Below are positions 25,730-32,786 of a stretch of 32,786 nt of DNA, piece after piece. This DNA comes from JBJXHC01 sp046160825. GTDB taxonomy: Bacteria > Bacteroidota > Ignavibacteria > UBA10030 > UBA6906. Every line of letters starts with the position of its first letter. Within the stretch, counting starts at the first letter, position 1. The notes under the pieces are model-generated. The model did not search any database and was not told where the DNA came from. It saw only the letters and a list, made by a program, of their open reading frames with translations. Both the position numbers and the translations under genes were made by a program. The stretch spans positions 1 to 32,786 of the forward strand of contig JBJXHC010000116.1 of assembly GCA_046160825.1 (NCBI GenBank), given 5' to 3'.

Positions 25730-26140
25730 ATGTCTCCAACAACCCCAATATTTCTACAGATCAGCCCGATTGATCCCCGGCCCATCACCCGGCAAATCAT
25801 AGACGGTATTCGTCTGCAGATCGCCAGCGGCGAGCTGCCTGTCGGATCGCAACTGCCCACGATTCGCGGGCTTGCGTTGCAACTGACGGTCAATCCGAAA
25901 ACCGTAGCCAATGCGTACAACGAACTGACTAACGAAGGTTGGCTCGATGCGCGCCAGAGTTTGGGATTATTTGTGGCCGCGCCGCGCCAACGCCTTTCAC
26001 AGACCGAGAGAGAACGGCGCCTGGCGCTCGCTGTGGAGACCTTTGTTGCTGAAGTAGTCGGGCTCGACTTCCCGCGCGAGCACGTGCTCGACAAGGTGAG
26101 CGATACCCTGGCTCCCTATCTTGTCAAACGATCCGCCTGA
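25730..26140 (+). CDS. GntR-family regulator, YtrA subfamily
   Basis: This 136-residue cytoplasmic repressor has a winged helix at about 20-85: the line RQIIDGIRLQIASGELPVG, then LPTIRGLALQLTVNP and KTVANAYNELTNEGW. The short C-terminal tail (about 90-136, mostly helical) marks the YtrA subfamily, whose members usually control ABC-transporter genes beside them. The start is not preceded by a strong ribosome site; AGG lies 12 bases upstream. It is 8 bases before the ABC ATPase gene, so one operon. The ligand is unknown. Confidence 0.9.
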   Translation: MSPTTPIFLQISPIDPRPITRQIIDGIRLQIASGELPVGSQLPTIRGLALQLTVNPKTVANAYNELTNEGWLDARQSLGLFVAAPRQRLSQTERERRLALAVETFVAEVVGLDFPREHVLDKVSDTLAPYLVKRSA

Positions 26141-26148
26141 GGAATACC

Positions 26149-27123
26149 ATGTCTATCTCCAACCTTTACACGCTTCCGAAAAGTGCGGCACCACCGGCTC
26201 CTGTCGTAACGGACTATGTGATCGAGACCGACCGGCTGGACCTGAACTATGGTCGCAAGAAGGCGCTCAACCAACTGACTCTGCGCATACCGCGTGGCCG
26301 AATTCATGCCATCGTCGGTGCCAACGGTGCCGGCAAGTCTTCATTGTTCCGCGTGCTACTCGGTTTCCAGTCGCCATCCGGTGGACGCGCAAGCATCCTC
26401 GGACACGATTGTACCGCACTCACACAACACGAGCGTACACGCATCGGGTTCGTCAATGAGGAGCATAGTATTCCCTCCTGGTTGCGTGTCAATGAAGTAG
26501 TATCGATGCAACGCCGCCTGTACCCGCAGTGGGATGATGCGCGCTACCGCAACGTCATCGGCCATTTCCATGTGCAGCCGGAGCAACGCATCGCTGAACT
26601 CTCCCGCGGCGAGCGTGCCGGTGTGAACCTTGCGATGGCGCTCGCACAGAAACCGGAATTATTGATCCTCGATGAGCCGACACTCGGGCTGGATGTCGTA
26701 GCCAAACGCGCCTTTCTTGAGACGGTGCTGTCTTCGGTGGAAGACGCCGACACTACGATCATTTACTGCTCACATCAAATGGAGGAGATCGAACGGCTCG
26801 CCGACAACCTGATCATCCTCGAGCGGGGTGAACTCAAGCATATGTCACCTCCGGACGAATTCTGCAAGCGCGTGCAGTTGTGGATTGCCGAGTTTCCGTT
26901 CGTCGCACCAAAACTTGATACACTGCCTGGCGTGTTGCAGTGCGAACGCATCGACGGCTTGTTCCATTTCGTGGTACTGGACCAGGACGACGGCTTCGGC
27001 GCTTTGCTCGAACAACATGGAGCGCGACGCCACAATCGTGGTACGGCAAATCTCGACCGCGCCGTGAATGCTTTCCTCGCCCGCGGCCACGCTACGCCAG
27101 CGTCAGAAGAAGGAAGGGAATGA
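26149..27123 (+). CDS. ABC transporter ATP-binding protein (exporter type)
   Basis: This 324-residue ATPase powers the next gene's permease. Walker A is GANGAGKSS at 57-65, Walker B is LLILDEPTLGLD near 169, and the switch histidine is in YCSHQMEE. Two motifs are unusual: the signature reads LSRGERAG instead of LSGGQ, and the Q-loop region reads FVNEEH with no glutamine. A 25-residue N-terminal extension and a C-terminal domain of about 85 residues (after 240) extend the family core. It is eight bases after GntR and one base before the permease. The substrate cannot be told. Confidence 0.92.
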   Translation: MSISNLYTLPKSAAPPAPVVTDYVIETDRLDLNYGRKKALNQLTLRIPRGRIHAIVGANGAGKSSLFRVLLGFQSPSGGRASILGHDCTALTQHERTRIGFVNEEHSIPSWLRVNEVVSMQRRLYPQWDDARYRNVIGHFHVQPEQRIAELSRGERAGVNLAMALAQKPELLILDEPTLGLDVVAKRAFLETVLSSVEDADTTIIYCSHQMEEIERLADNLIILERGELKHMSPPDEFCKRVQLWIAEFPFVAPKLDTLPGVLQCERIDGLFHFVVLDQDDGFGALLEQHGARRHNRGTANLDRAVNAFLARGHATPASEEGRE

Positions 27124-27124
27124 G

Positions 27125-28942
27125 ATGAAAGATCTTTTTTTCTCGGAGTGGAGACGTTTCCGTCGGCATGCGTTGATCGCCGCGATTTGCCACGGACTGG
27201 CGTTGCTCTTCCTGTCGAGAATCACCAATGTGCTCCAACTGCCGGACGACGACCAGGGTATGATGCTGGCTATTTACATGCTGCTCGGCCTTGCACTGGC
27301 GTTGGTGCAGGTGGGCGGCTATCGTAAACCCAACCAGTGGTTGTGGCTCATACATCGTCCCCTACCTCCGACCCGGATTTTTGCTGCACTGACATTGTCG
27401 GCGCTTGCCATGCTATCGCTGGCTGTGTTCTTGCCGCTGCTGCTGTTCGTACTCGCCACCGATTTGTTCTCTACGCATGTGGTGGACACTCGTCATTACG
27501 TTGCGTTGTTCCATGTGCTGGCATTCTCGATGATGGCGTGGTTCGCTGGGACGCTTGCCAGCCTCAGCCGAAACAAGGTCACGGTTGCCGCGTTGGTCGT
27601 ACCGTTTTTGCTGGCAATGCATCTCGCCTCGGTGTGGTCACTCCTGCTGCCGGTGCTGGTCTGCCTGGCATGGCTGAGTTGGATTGCCATGCAGAGCTTC
27701 CGTGCCGATCGATCTGCACCGATTGCGCGCTCCAGCGTGCTGTTACTCACCGCGCTCCCTCTGCAACTCGTTTTTTTCCTGCTCGTGTTCCATCTAAGCA
27801 AGGCCGCCGTCAGTGTGGTACAACTCATGGAGCACAACAACTACCCCACTGAGACGGTCTTGACAACGGATAAAAATGCGGATGAGCGTTTGCGTTCGTT
27901 TAGCCAGAGTGGATTTATCAGGGGGCTTGAGGGGAGTCAGGATCCGAGGGCTGCCGAATGGCGCGAACAGATACCGTTGCTGGAAGTTGCCGATCTGGCG
28001 CCCGACGTGTTGCAATTTCCGGTGCGAAACCAGATCAGCAATCTGCGCGGTCGCTGGTGGGATGCAAAGCGAGGGATCGAATGGACGTTCAGCCACGACC
28101 GGATGATGTTTCACGGTCGCGACCTCAAGACCGGAGACGACCGCGGCTGGTGGAGCACGACCGGCGCAGGCGATCAGCATCCGTTCTCACAGATTCCGCT
28201 CTTCGGCATGAGTTCCGACGCGCTCTTTGCGATCGACGACGAAACACAGCGCCAGCATGAACTCTTCCATCTTCCCCATGGCGAACGGTTCGTCGGTCTC
28301 CCCGTGCGCGCTCTTGATCGCACCCTGGTGTTGACCAATCAACGCGTGCTTGCCTATCGGAAAGACAGGCAGACGGCTTCAAAGTTCGCTCCGTTGCAGC
28401 TCGACTGGCAGCTTGCATTGGCCGTTGGAGATGGTGAAGTACCGACGGTGAGCATTGTCGAGTTGTTGGACGGGTGGTTGGTCTCGATTTTCTATTTCGC
28501 TCCGAAGGAGCTTGATGGTTTCGAAAGTCTGGCGGAGCAATGGCAGCAAGTAGTACATGTCGATGAGAGTGGTACGGCAACGGTGGTGGGTGAAGTCAGG
28601 AATATTCGGAATGTCAGTGTCAGTATTGGCAGTGCGCCATTGGTTCCGAAAGCATCGTGGTGGTTGTCGCCGATGTTATACATGTTTGCCCGGTGGCCGG
28701 AGAGTACACTCGATAAAGGACTGACGCAACCGCCACAACTCGCACCGCTGCCCGTCGTGCCGATGTTCTATCCGGTTGCGGCCGCATTGATGCTGCTCTC
28801 ATTTGTACTGGGCTACTGGTGGTTACGTGGATCGCAGATCAACACAGCACGCCGGCGTTTATGGTTGGTGAGTTGTGCGTTGCTTGGTCTGCCTGCTTTT
28901 TTCAGCCTCGTGTGTCTGGAGCCGCGCACTAAGCGGGTGTGA
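27125..28942 (+). CDS. ABC permease with large soluble domain between transmembrane segments
   Basis: I choose the ATG at 27125, one base after the ATPase stop; 605 residues. About six transmembrane helices fill residues 15-225 (for example IFAALTLSALAMLSLAVFLP and LPLQLVFFLLVFHLSKAAVS). A soluble region of roughly 310 residues follows (about 235-545), Trp-rich with apparent beta structure (RGRWWDAKRGIEWTF, RVLAYRKDRQ), and two further helices end the protein (PMFYPVAAALMLLSFVLGYW and RLWLVSCALLGLPAFFSLVCL). The soluble domain probably faces the periplasm and I recognise no family for it. With the ATPase it forms an ABC transporter; the partner gene, an S9 peptidase, is 54 bases on. Confidence 0.85.
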   Translation: MKDLFFSEWRRFRRHALIAAICHGLALLFLSRITNVLQLPDDDQGMMLAIYMLLGLALALVQVGGYRKPNQWLWLIHRPLPPTRIFAALTLSALAMLSLAVFLPLLLFVLATDLFSTHVVDTRHYVALFHVLAFSMMAWFAGTLASLSRNKVTVAALVVPFLLAMHLASVWSLLLPVLVCLAWLSWIAMQSFRADRSAPIARSSVLLLTALPLQLVFFLLVFHLSKAAVSVVQLMEHNNYPTETVLTTDKNADERLRSFSQSGFIRGLEGSQDPRAAEWREQIPLLEVADLAPDVLQFPVRNQISNLRGRWWDAKRGIEWTFSHDRMMFHGRDLKTGDDRGWWSTTGAGDQHPFSQIPLFGMSSDALFAIDDETQRQHELFHLPHGERFVGLPVRALDRTLVLTNQRVLAYRKDRQTASKFAPLQLDWQLALAVGDGEVPTVSIVELLDGWLVSIFYFAPKELDGFESLAEQWQQVVHVDESGTATVVGEVRNIRNVSVSIGSAPLVPKASWWLSPMLYMFARWPESTLDKGLTQPPQLAPLPVVPMFYPVAAALMLLSFVLGYWWLRGSQINTARRRLWLVSCALLGLPAFFSLVCLEPRTKRV

Positions 28943-28996
28943 ACCGATCGCCAATCCCCCGTACCTGTACATATGAAACCTATTTGGAGATCCGCA

Positions 28997-31075
28997 ATGC
29001 CAGCGTCGAGACATGGAGGGCAAGTCAGAATAAATACATTGCTCGCCGTGTTGTTGGGTGCTCAATGCCTGGCGAGCGATCAAGTTGAATCAACGCGCAT
29101 CGCATTGCGGAAATCCGCGCAGCAGGCGGTCACCCAAACCAAAGCACCAGTAATTTCTCGTACTACACTGCTACAACGCCCCGTGATTGGTAACGTGCAG
29201 TTGTCGCCCGATGGCCGGTATCTCTCCTTTCTCAGATGGAATGAACAAGAGGCCGATCTATGGCTCGAGGAAGTCGCGAACGGCAAACAAGTCCGCCTCA
29301 TTGTCGATGTCCGCGGCGCCGAATGCAGATGGGCTGGCAATGGAAGCAGGTTGTGGATGGCCGATGAGCAAGGTCTCGCCGTTATCGAACCTGCAACGCG
29401 TAAAGCCAGACGTATACTGAAATGGAACGCATCGCGTAGGCAAAGTTTTTTTGGCGGCGATCCGCATGCTCCCGCCTACGCTCTGGTGGCCGAACGCGTT
29501 GAGCAAAATAGCATACTGCGTTACCGCTATCTTACTGTCGATGACTCGGGCAAGACCCGGTTGTTGCACGAAGCCGCATTGCCACTGCGCAAAGTATTGT
29601 TGGGCGCGGATGGATCACTTGCCTTTGCCGCAGCCTTCGACGGACCGAATTACGATACTGTCATTCGACGTTACACCAAAGAAGGTGTGAGCGAGCTGGC
29701 ACGCTTTAGCGGTATCGAGGCTTTCGGGCTGGTGGGATATGGCGGTCAGGGCGATGTGCTGTGGATGTTCGCGCGGCGCAGCGATGATAAAGTGGTGTTG
29801 CAGCGCTGGCAAGCCGGTCAGGCACAGTGGAAAACCATGCATCGCGATCCCGTCGACATCGCCGATGCCGGAGACGTAATCTGGAATGATGTGCAAGCGG
29901 ATTGGCAGGCAATTTCCTACTACGGCTACAAGCGCCGTTGGTATGGCAACAGCGCAGAGATGAAGTCGCATCTCGCCGCATTGCAACGACATCTCCCCGA
30001 TGCCAATCTTCAATTGACACACACTATTGATGGTACTGTGTGGTTGGTGAAAGCAGAACAATCACACTGGCCGCTGATCCATCACTTTCTGTATGAGCCG
30101 GGGCGCGACCGTCTTGAACCATTGTTTGTCCAGGATGATGCAAAGGTGCAAGCGCCTTCATCGCATCATCTAACGTCAGCACAACCTGTGAGTTGGCGTG
30201 CACGCGATGGCATGATCCTGCACGGCTATGTTTATCTGCCACGCGGCGTTCCACTCGACAAAGCGCCGCTGATCGCATGGTTGCATGGCGGGCCATTTAG
30301 CCGGCTCTACGATAATTACGATCCGCGCATTCAGTTATTGACGAATCGCGGATACGTGGTATTCCTGCCTAACTTTCGCGCCTCCACCGGCTACGGACTT
30401 CGCTATCAGCGAGCATCAAATGGCGATGTTGGAAATGGTCGCGTCCTCTCGGATGTGATCGACGGTCTTGATTTCCTGTTGGCCAATAGCATCGGCGATC
30501 GCAACCGGCAAGCCGTTGCAGGTCATTCTTTCGGCGGCTATGCGAGTTTGCTGGCAGTGAGCCATTTTCCGGAACGCTTTCGCTTTGCGTTCGCAGGCGC
30601 TGCGCCAACGGATTACGGATGGGCAAAGCAATGGCAAGCCAACAACGAAAGTGAGTCACTGCGCGGCGGTGGTCCCCCCGTGGCGCTGAGCTTCCCGCAG
30701 CACGGTCTGCCCTTGGCTGATTCATTGTGGAGACAAAAGATGCAACGCGAATCGCCGCTGACTTCGGTGTCAAAGCTGGGCACGCCGATCTATCTCTGGG
30801 CTGGCGCGCATGATGATCGTACGCCGATTAAGAGTGTCGCCCATTATGCCGGCGAGGCGAAACGCAATGGCAAGGCGGTTGCCCTGCTGATCGACTCCGA
30901 TGCAGGCCACACGCCGGTGCAAGCGCTGGGCGATGAAGCCTGGGTGTTCATGCTCGAAAGTGCCGCTCATCGTCATTTCGGTGGAGGCCTCACACCTGCA
31001 TCGCCAGAGCTGAGCGCATTCGTTCGAAAACATTTGGCTATGGATACCCAGCGTTTTATCCTTGAGCAAAAATAA
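28997..31075 (+). CDS. S9 family prolyl-oligopeptidase-type peptidase, secreted
   Basis: An upstream ATG (28973) has no ribosome site, while the ATG at 28997 has GGAGA seven bases before it; 692 residues. Residues about 14-28 look like a signal peptide (TLLAVLLGAQCLA), so it is likely exported. The N-terminal half is a beta-propeller starting at VQLSPDGRYLSFLRW. The C-terminal alpha/beta-hydrolase has the triad Ser511 in GHSFGG, Asp606 in AGAHDDRTP and His638 in DAGHTPV. It cleaves short peptides. It closes the GntR-ABC operon, which points to peptide processing or detoxification linked to the exporter (inference). A terminator lies about 100 bases downstream. Confidence 0.93.
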   Translation: MPASRHGGQVRINTLLAVLLGAQCLASDQVESTRIALRKSAQQAVTQTKAPVISRTTLLQRPVIGNVQLSPDGRYLSFLRWNEQEADLWLEEVANGKQVRLIVDVRGAECRWAGNGSRLWMADEQGLAVIEPATRKARRILKWNASRRQSFFGGDPHAPAYALVAERVEQNSILRYRYLTVDDSGKTRLLHEAALPLRKVLLGADGSLAFAAAFDGPNYDTVIRRYTKEGVSELARFSGIEAFGLVGYGGQGDVLWMFARRSDDKVVLQRWQAGQAQWKTMHRDPVDIADAGDVIWNDVQADWQAISYYGYKRRWYGNSAEMKSHLAALQRHLPDANLQLTHTIDGTVWLVKAEQSHWPLIHHFLYEPGRDRLEPLFVQDDAKVQAPSSHHLTSAQPVSWRARDGMILHGYVYLPRGVPLDKAPLIAWLHGGPFSRLYDNYDPRIQLLTNRGYVVFLPNFRASTGYGLRYQRASNGDVGNGRVLSDVIDGLDFLLANSIGDRNRQAVAGHSFGGYASLLAVSHFPERFRFAFAGAAPTDYGWAKQWQANNESESLRGGGPPVALSFPQHGLPLADSLWRQKMQRESPLTSVSKLGTPIYLWAGAHDDRTPIKSVAHYAGEAKRNGKAVALLIDSDAGHTPVQALGDEAWVFMLESAAHRHFGGGLTPASPELSAFVRKHLAMDTQRFILEQK

Positions 31076-31173
31076 AAAAACGGGCGGGGGTGATGCCAGA
31101 ACAAGTGAACTTCGTAGACCTCCTCTAAGCGGCTCAATCTTGGAATCTCCCCGTGACCTGTTCTATAAAATGC

Positions 31174-31200
31174 AAAGCCCGTCGCGAGGGACGGGCTTTT
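31174..31200. terminator. Intrinsic terminator after the S9 gene
   Basis: Stem AAAGCCCGTC (31174-31183) / GACGGGCTTT (31190-31199) with a 6-base loop and a short T-run (TTTT). It ends the GntR-ABC-S9 operon and could act on both strands. Confidence 0.7.
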
Positions 31201-31256
31201 GCACTTCCGTTACGGCGGGCAGACGGGACCACCTATGTGACTCAACGTGTCGGTTG

Positions 31257-31288
31257 AAAAAAAGAAGGCTCAGATTTCTCTGAGCCTT
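31257..31288 (-). terminator. Intrinsic terminator of tRNA-Asp
   Basis: On the minus strand a 10-bp stem AAGGCTCAGA / TCTGAGCCTT with a GAAA loop is followed by CTTTTTTT, starting two bases after the tRNA 3' end. Confidence 0.9.
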
Positions 31289-31289
31289 G

Positions 31290-31364
31290 CGGGGCGGACG
31301 GGACTCGAACCCGCGACCTCCTGCGTGACAGGCAGGCGCTCTAACCAAGCTGAGCTACCACCCC
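31290..31364 (-). tRNA. tRNA-Asp (GTC)
   Basis: On the minus strand the 75-base cloverleaf is complete. The acceptor stem GGGGTGG pairs with CCGCCCC (one G-U pair); the D arm is GCTC-AGCTTGGTTA-GAGC; the anticodon arm is CCTGC-CTGTCAC-GCAGG with anticodon GTC; the T arm carries TTCGAGT. The discriminator base is G, as expected for Asp. CCA is not encoded. tRNA genes are common integration sites; an integrase remnant lies 277 bases away. Confidence 0.97.
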
Positions 31365-31425
31365 TTATGAAATCACTCTGTATTCGCCAACTTTGCTTCC
31401 GTTACACTCTCTCACCAGTTCCAAA

Positions 31426-31448
31426 AGTGTTAGGCGCAGTGTTAGGCG
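31426..31448. repeat. Tandem 12-bp repeat AGTGTTAGGCG
   Basis: Two copies of AGTGTTAGGCG (31426-31436 and 31438-31448) are one base apart, between tRNA-Asp and the recombinase remnant. The rest of 31365-31640 holds nothing else that I can name. Confidence 0.7.
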
Positions 31449-31640
31449 TCTTTGTAACGCAACAAACATAAGAAAACTGAGATGGAGATGCAAGAAGTTC
31501 ACAGGGAGATTTGGAGATTGAGTCAGCCACCAATCACATTGTTCAGAATGATCTCTCGCTGAATCTGATTGTTTTTCAATTGTTCACTTGCATGGAAAAT
31601 GTTTTTTAGGTAATCATTTCCGACTTTTTATGAATCAAGA

Positions 31641-32333
31641 TCACATCGGGGGAAGTGTTAGCCTTTCCATCGCCTTCCTTTGCTGGCTCCCTGGAATGCG
31701 TGTGTACGCCTCGGTGGTTTTAAGGTATGTGTGACCGAGGATTTCTTTAATTGTAAGTGCCTCTACACCCGCACAACCGAGCCATGTCGCGCAAGTGTGC
31801 CTCAAACAGTGGAGATGAAAGTCGCCTCTAAGTTCCGCTGCCCGGACCGCTTTCTTGAAACGCTTCGTTACAAAGTCCTCCTTGTAAGGTTGCCCGTTCT
31901 TGTCTGTAAAGATATACGGATCGTTCTCCCGAAGGCTCTTCAAGATGGTTTCAATCTCCGGGGTCATTGGGAGCATTCTTCCTTTTCCTTGCTTCACACG
32001 ATACTGTTCAGATGATTCAATCGAAATGGTTTTCTGCTCGAAACTCACATTCTCCCACGTCAGATACAGCAGTTCACCCCGTCGCATCCCTGTCAATACA
32101 CCGAGTTGATAGAACTTCTTCAATTGCTCATCTTCAACACACATGAGCATCTCGCTAAACTCATCCTGAGTCATTGCCAATGGCTTCGCGCTCTCAGTCC
32201 TGAGAGTTTTGATTCGGCGGAACGGGTTTTCTTTGAGGTATCCCCAGTCGATCGCGTATTCAAGAGAACGTTTGAGGGTGCAAATTCTCGTTCCGCACGA
32301 GCCAGGAGCCTTGTTGTTTCCCTGATTTCCTTC
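31641..32333 (-). pseudogene. Tyrosine recombinase/integrase with damaged N-terminus
   Basis: The C-terminal catalytic domain is intact on the minus strand (179 residues from a TTG at 32180): the first Arg in TGMRRGELLYL, the HCLRHTCATWL box (HxxR), the LGHTYLKTTEAYT box with the catalytic Tyr. Reading upstream in frame gives TRICTLKRSLEYAIDWGYLKENPF, the end of the core-binding domain, but the frame closes at a TAA at 32334-32336, and the rest of that domain is missing or out of frame (another frame at about 32280-32404 resembles integrase N-terminal sequence only weakly). It may therefore be a nonfunctional relic of the element next to tRNA-Asp. No attachment site is identified. Confidence 0.8.
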
Positions 32334-32493
32334 TTAAGGTTTACCGGTGAAAAGGGTTGGACTCGTTGGGGAAGCCAGGGTCGTCGTTTATTTTGCGTTT
32401 TCAATCGTGAAGCGTAATTTTCATTGATCTGTGCTTGTGTTGAATCAATGTAGGAGCCAGCCTTGCGAATGTCAACATGAATGCCACACCGAC

Positions 32494-32528
32494 AAAGAAA
32501 ACCCCGCTCGGCTTACACCAAGCGGGGT
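32494..32528 (-). terminator. Intrinsic terminator after the edge gene
   Basis: On the minus strand ACCCCGCT / AGCGGGGT with a 12-base loop is followed by TTTTCTTT. It lies 22 bases after the stop of the partial secreted protein. Confidence 0.85.
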
Positions 32529-32550
32529 GAACACAAAACTTGCCTGCGAC

Positions 32551-32786
32551 CTACTTCATCACTACCATCTTACGCATTTCGATGTGACTCCCCGCCGTCA
32601 ATCGGTAGAGATACACACCACTGGCAAGCGTCGTAGCATCGAAGTTCGCTGAGTGATATCCAGCATCAAAATAACCGTTAGCTACCGTTGCCACTTCTTT
32701 CCCAAGCACGTCATACACAATAATCGACACGCTATTCGCCTCGGGCAAATCAAACCTGATCTGTGTTACCGGATTGAAGGGGTTGG
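32551..32786 (-). CDS. C-terminus of a type IX-secreted protein (runs off the window)
   Basis: The last 78 codons read NPFNPVTQIRFDLPEANSVS, VYDVLGKEVATVANGYFDAG, HSANFDATTLASGVYLYRL and end HIEMRKMVVMK. This is a Por secretion-system type A sorting domain, with the NPFNP start, the GKEVA turn and the final basic-hydrophobic tail. Such tails direct export through the outer membrane by the type IX system. The passenger part is outside the window. A second such domain occurs at 17100 in the frameshifted propeller. Confidence 0.92.
   Translation of the reverse strand, partial: NPFNPVTQIRFDLPEANSVSIIVYDVLGKEVATVANGYFDAGYHSANFDATTLASGVYLYRLTAGSHIEMRKMVVMK

Noticed and set aside
31201..31235. Similarity of CGGGCAGACGGGACC to the tRNA-Asp 3' end, as an attachment-site duplication
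   Set aside because: Only about 13 bases match, and the match breaks before the TTCGAGT region, so it is not a convincing att site.
32171..32404. Separate small gene of 77 residues upstream of the integrase
   Set aside because: It runs out of frame over the damaged N-terminal part of the integrase and has no independent ribosome site or family match.
1..32786. CRISPR array or spacer repeats
   Set aside because: No evenly spaced direct repeats of 25-40 bases were seen anywhere in the window.

Overview
The window looks like chromosome from a Gram-negative member of the Fibrobacterota-Chlorobiota-Bacteroidota group, most likely Ignavibacteria or a relative. The evidence is a SusC/RagA-style TonB-dependent receptor with an N-terminal carboxypeptidase-regulatory-like domain, two proteins ending in a type IX secretion (Por) sorting domain with the NPFN signature, many lipoproteins, and short GC-rich inverted repeats between genes. 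This placement is inference; no rRNA gene is present.

Region 1 (1-5.5 kb) is a carbohydrate-uptake-like locus. On the minus strand are a partial TonB receptor and a LacI-family regulator; on the plus strand are a UgpC/MsmX-type ABC ATPase and a sodium:solute symporter. A perfect 14-bp LacI-type operator lies in the divergent control region. The LacI gene has two in-frame stop codons inside its DNA-binding helix-turn-helix, so its regulator is broken, truncated or wrongly sequenced.

Region 2 (5.5-11 kb) has a von Willebrand A lipoprotein-like/secreted protein and a DUF4139 protein on the minus strand, divergent from an ECF-like sigma factor and its overlapping zinc-finger anti-sigma factor. 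An orphan membrane protein with a histidine-kinase-like dimerisation helix that lacks the phospho-accepting histidine follows. Region 3 (11-13.1 kb) is a molybdenum-cofactor operon (moeA, then a MoaC-MogA fusion whose MoaC half looks degenerate).

Region 4 (13.2-25.2 kb) holds scattered cell-envelope and housekeeping genes: an NHL-type lipoprotein, an animal-like glutamate dehydrogenase, a twice-frameshifted Ycf48-like propeller with sorting domain, a single-domain response regulator, a lipoprotein/coiled-coil pair, an M64 metallopeptidase, a small beta-barrel protein, an FKBP prolyl isomerase, an M1 aminopeptidase lipoprotein and two small unknown proteins. Gaps here carry inverted repeats, and a decayed 86-bp copy of part of the M1 gene sits about 2.4 kb downstream of it.

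Region 5 (25.7-31.1 kb) is a tight four-gene unit, GntR(YtrA-type) - ABC ATPase - permease with a very large soluble domain - S9 peptidase, behind one recognisable promoter and operator. Its style differs from the neighbours and resembles proteobacterial cassettes. It is followed by tRNA-Asp and a tyrosine recombinase with a damaged N-terminus, so it may have arrived by transfer. This cassette is the best candidate in the window for a little-described system. The right edge holds the C-terminus of another secreted protein.
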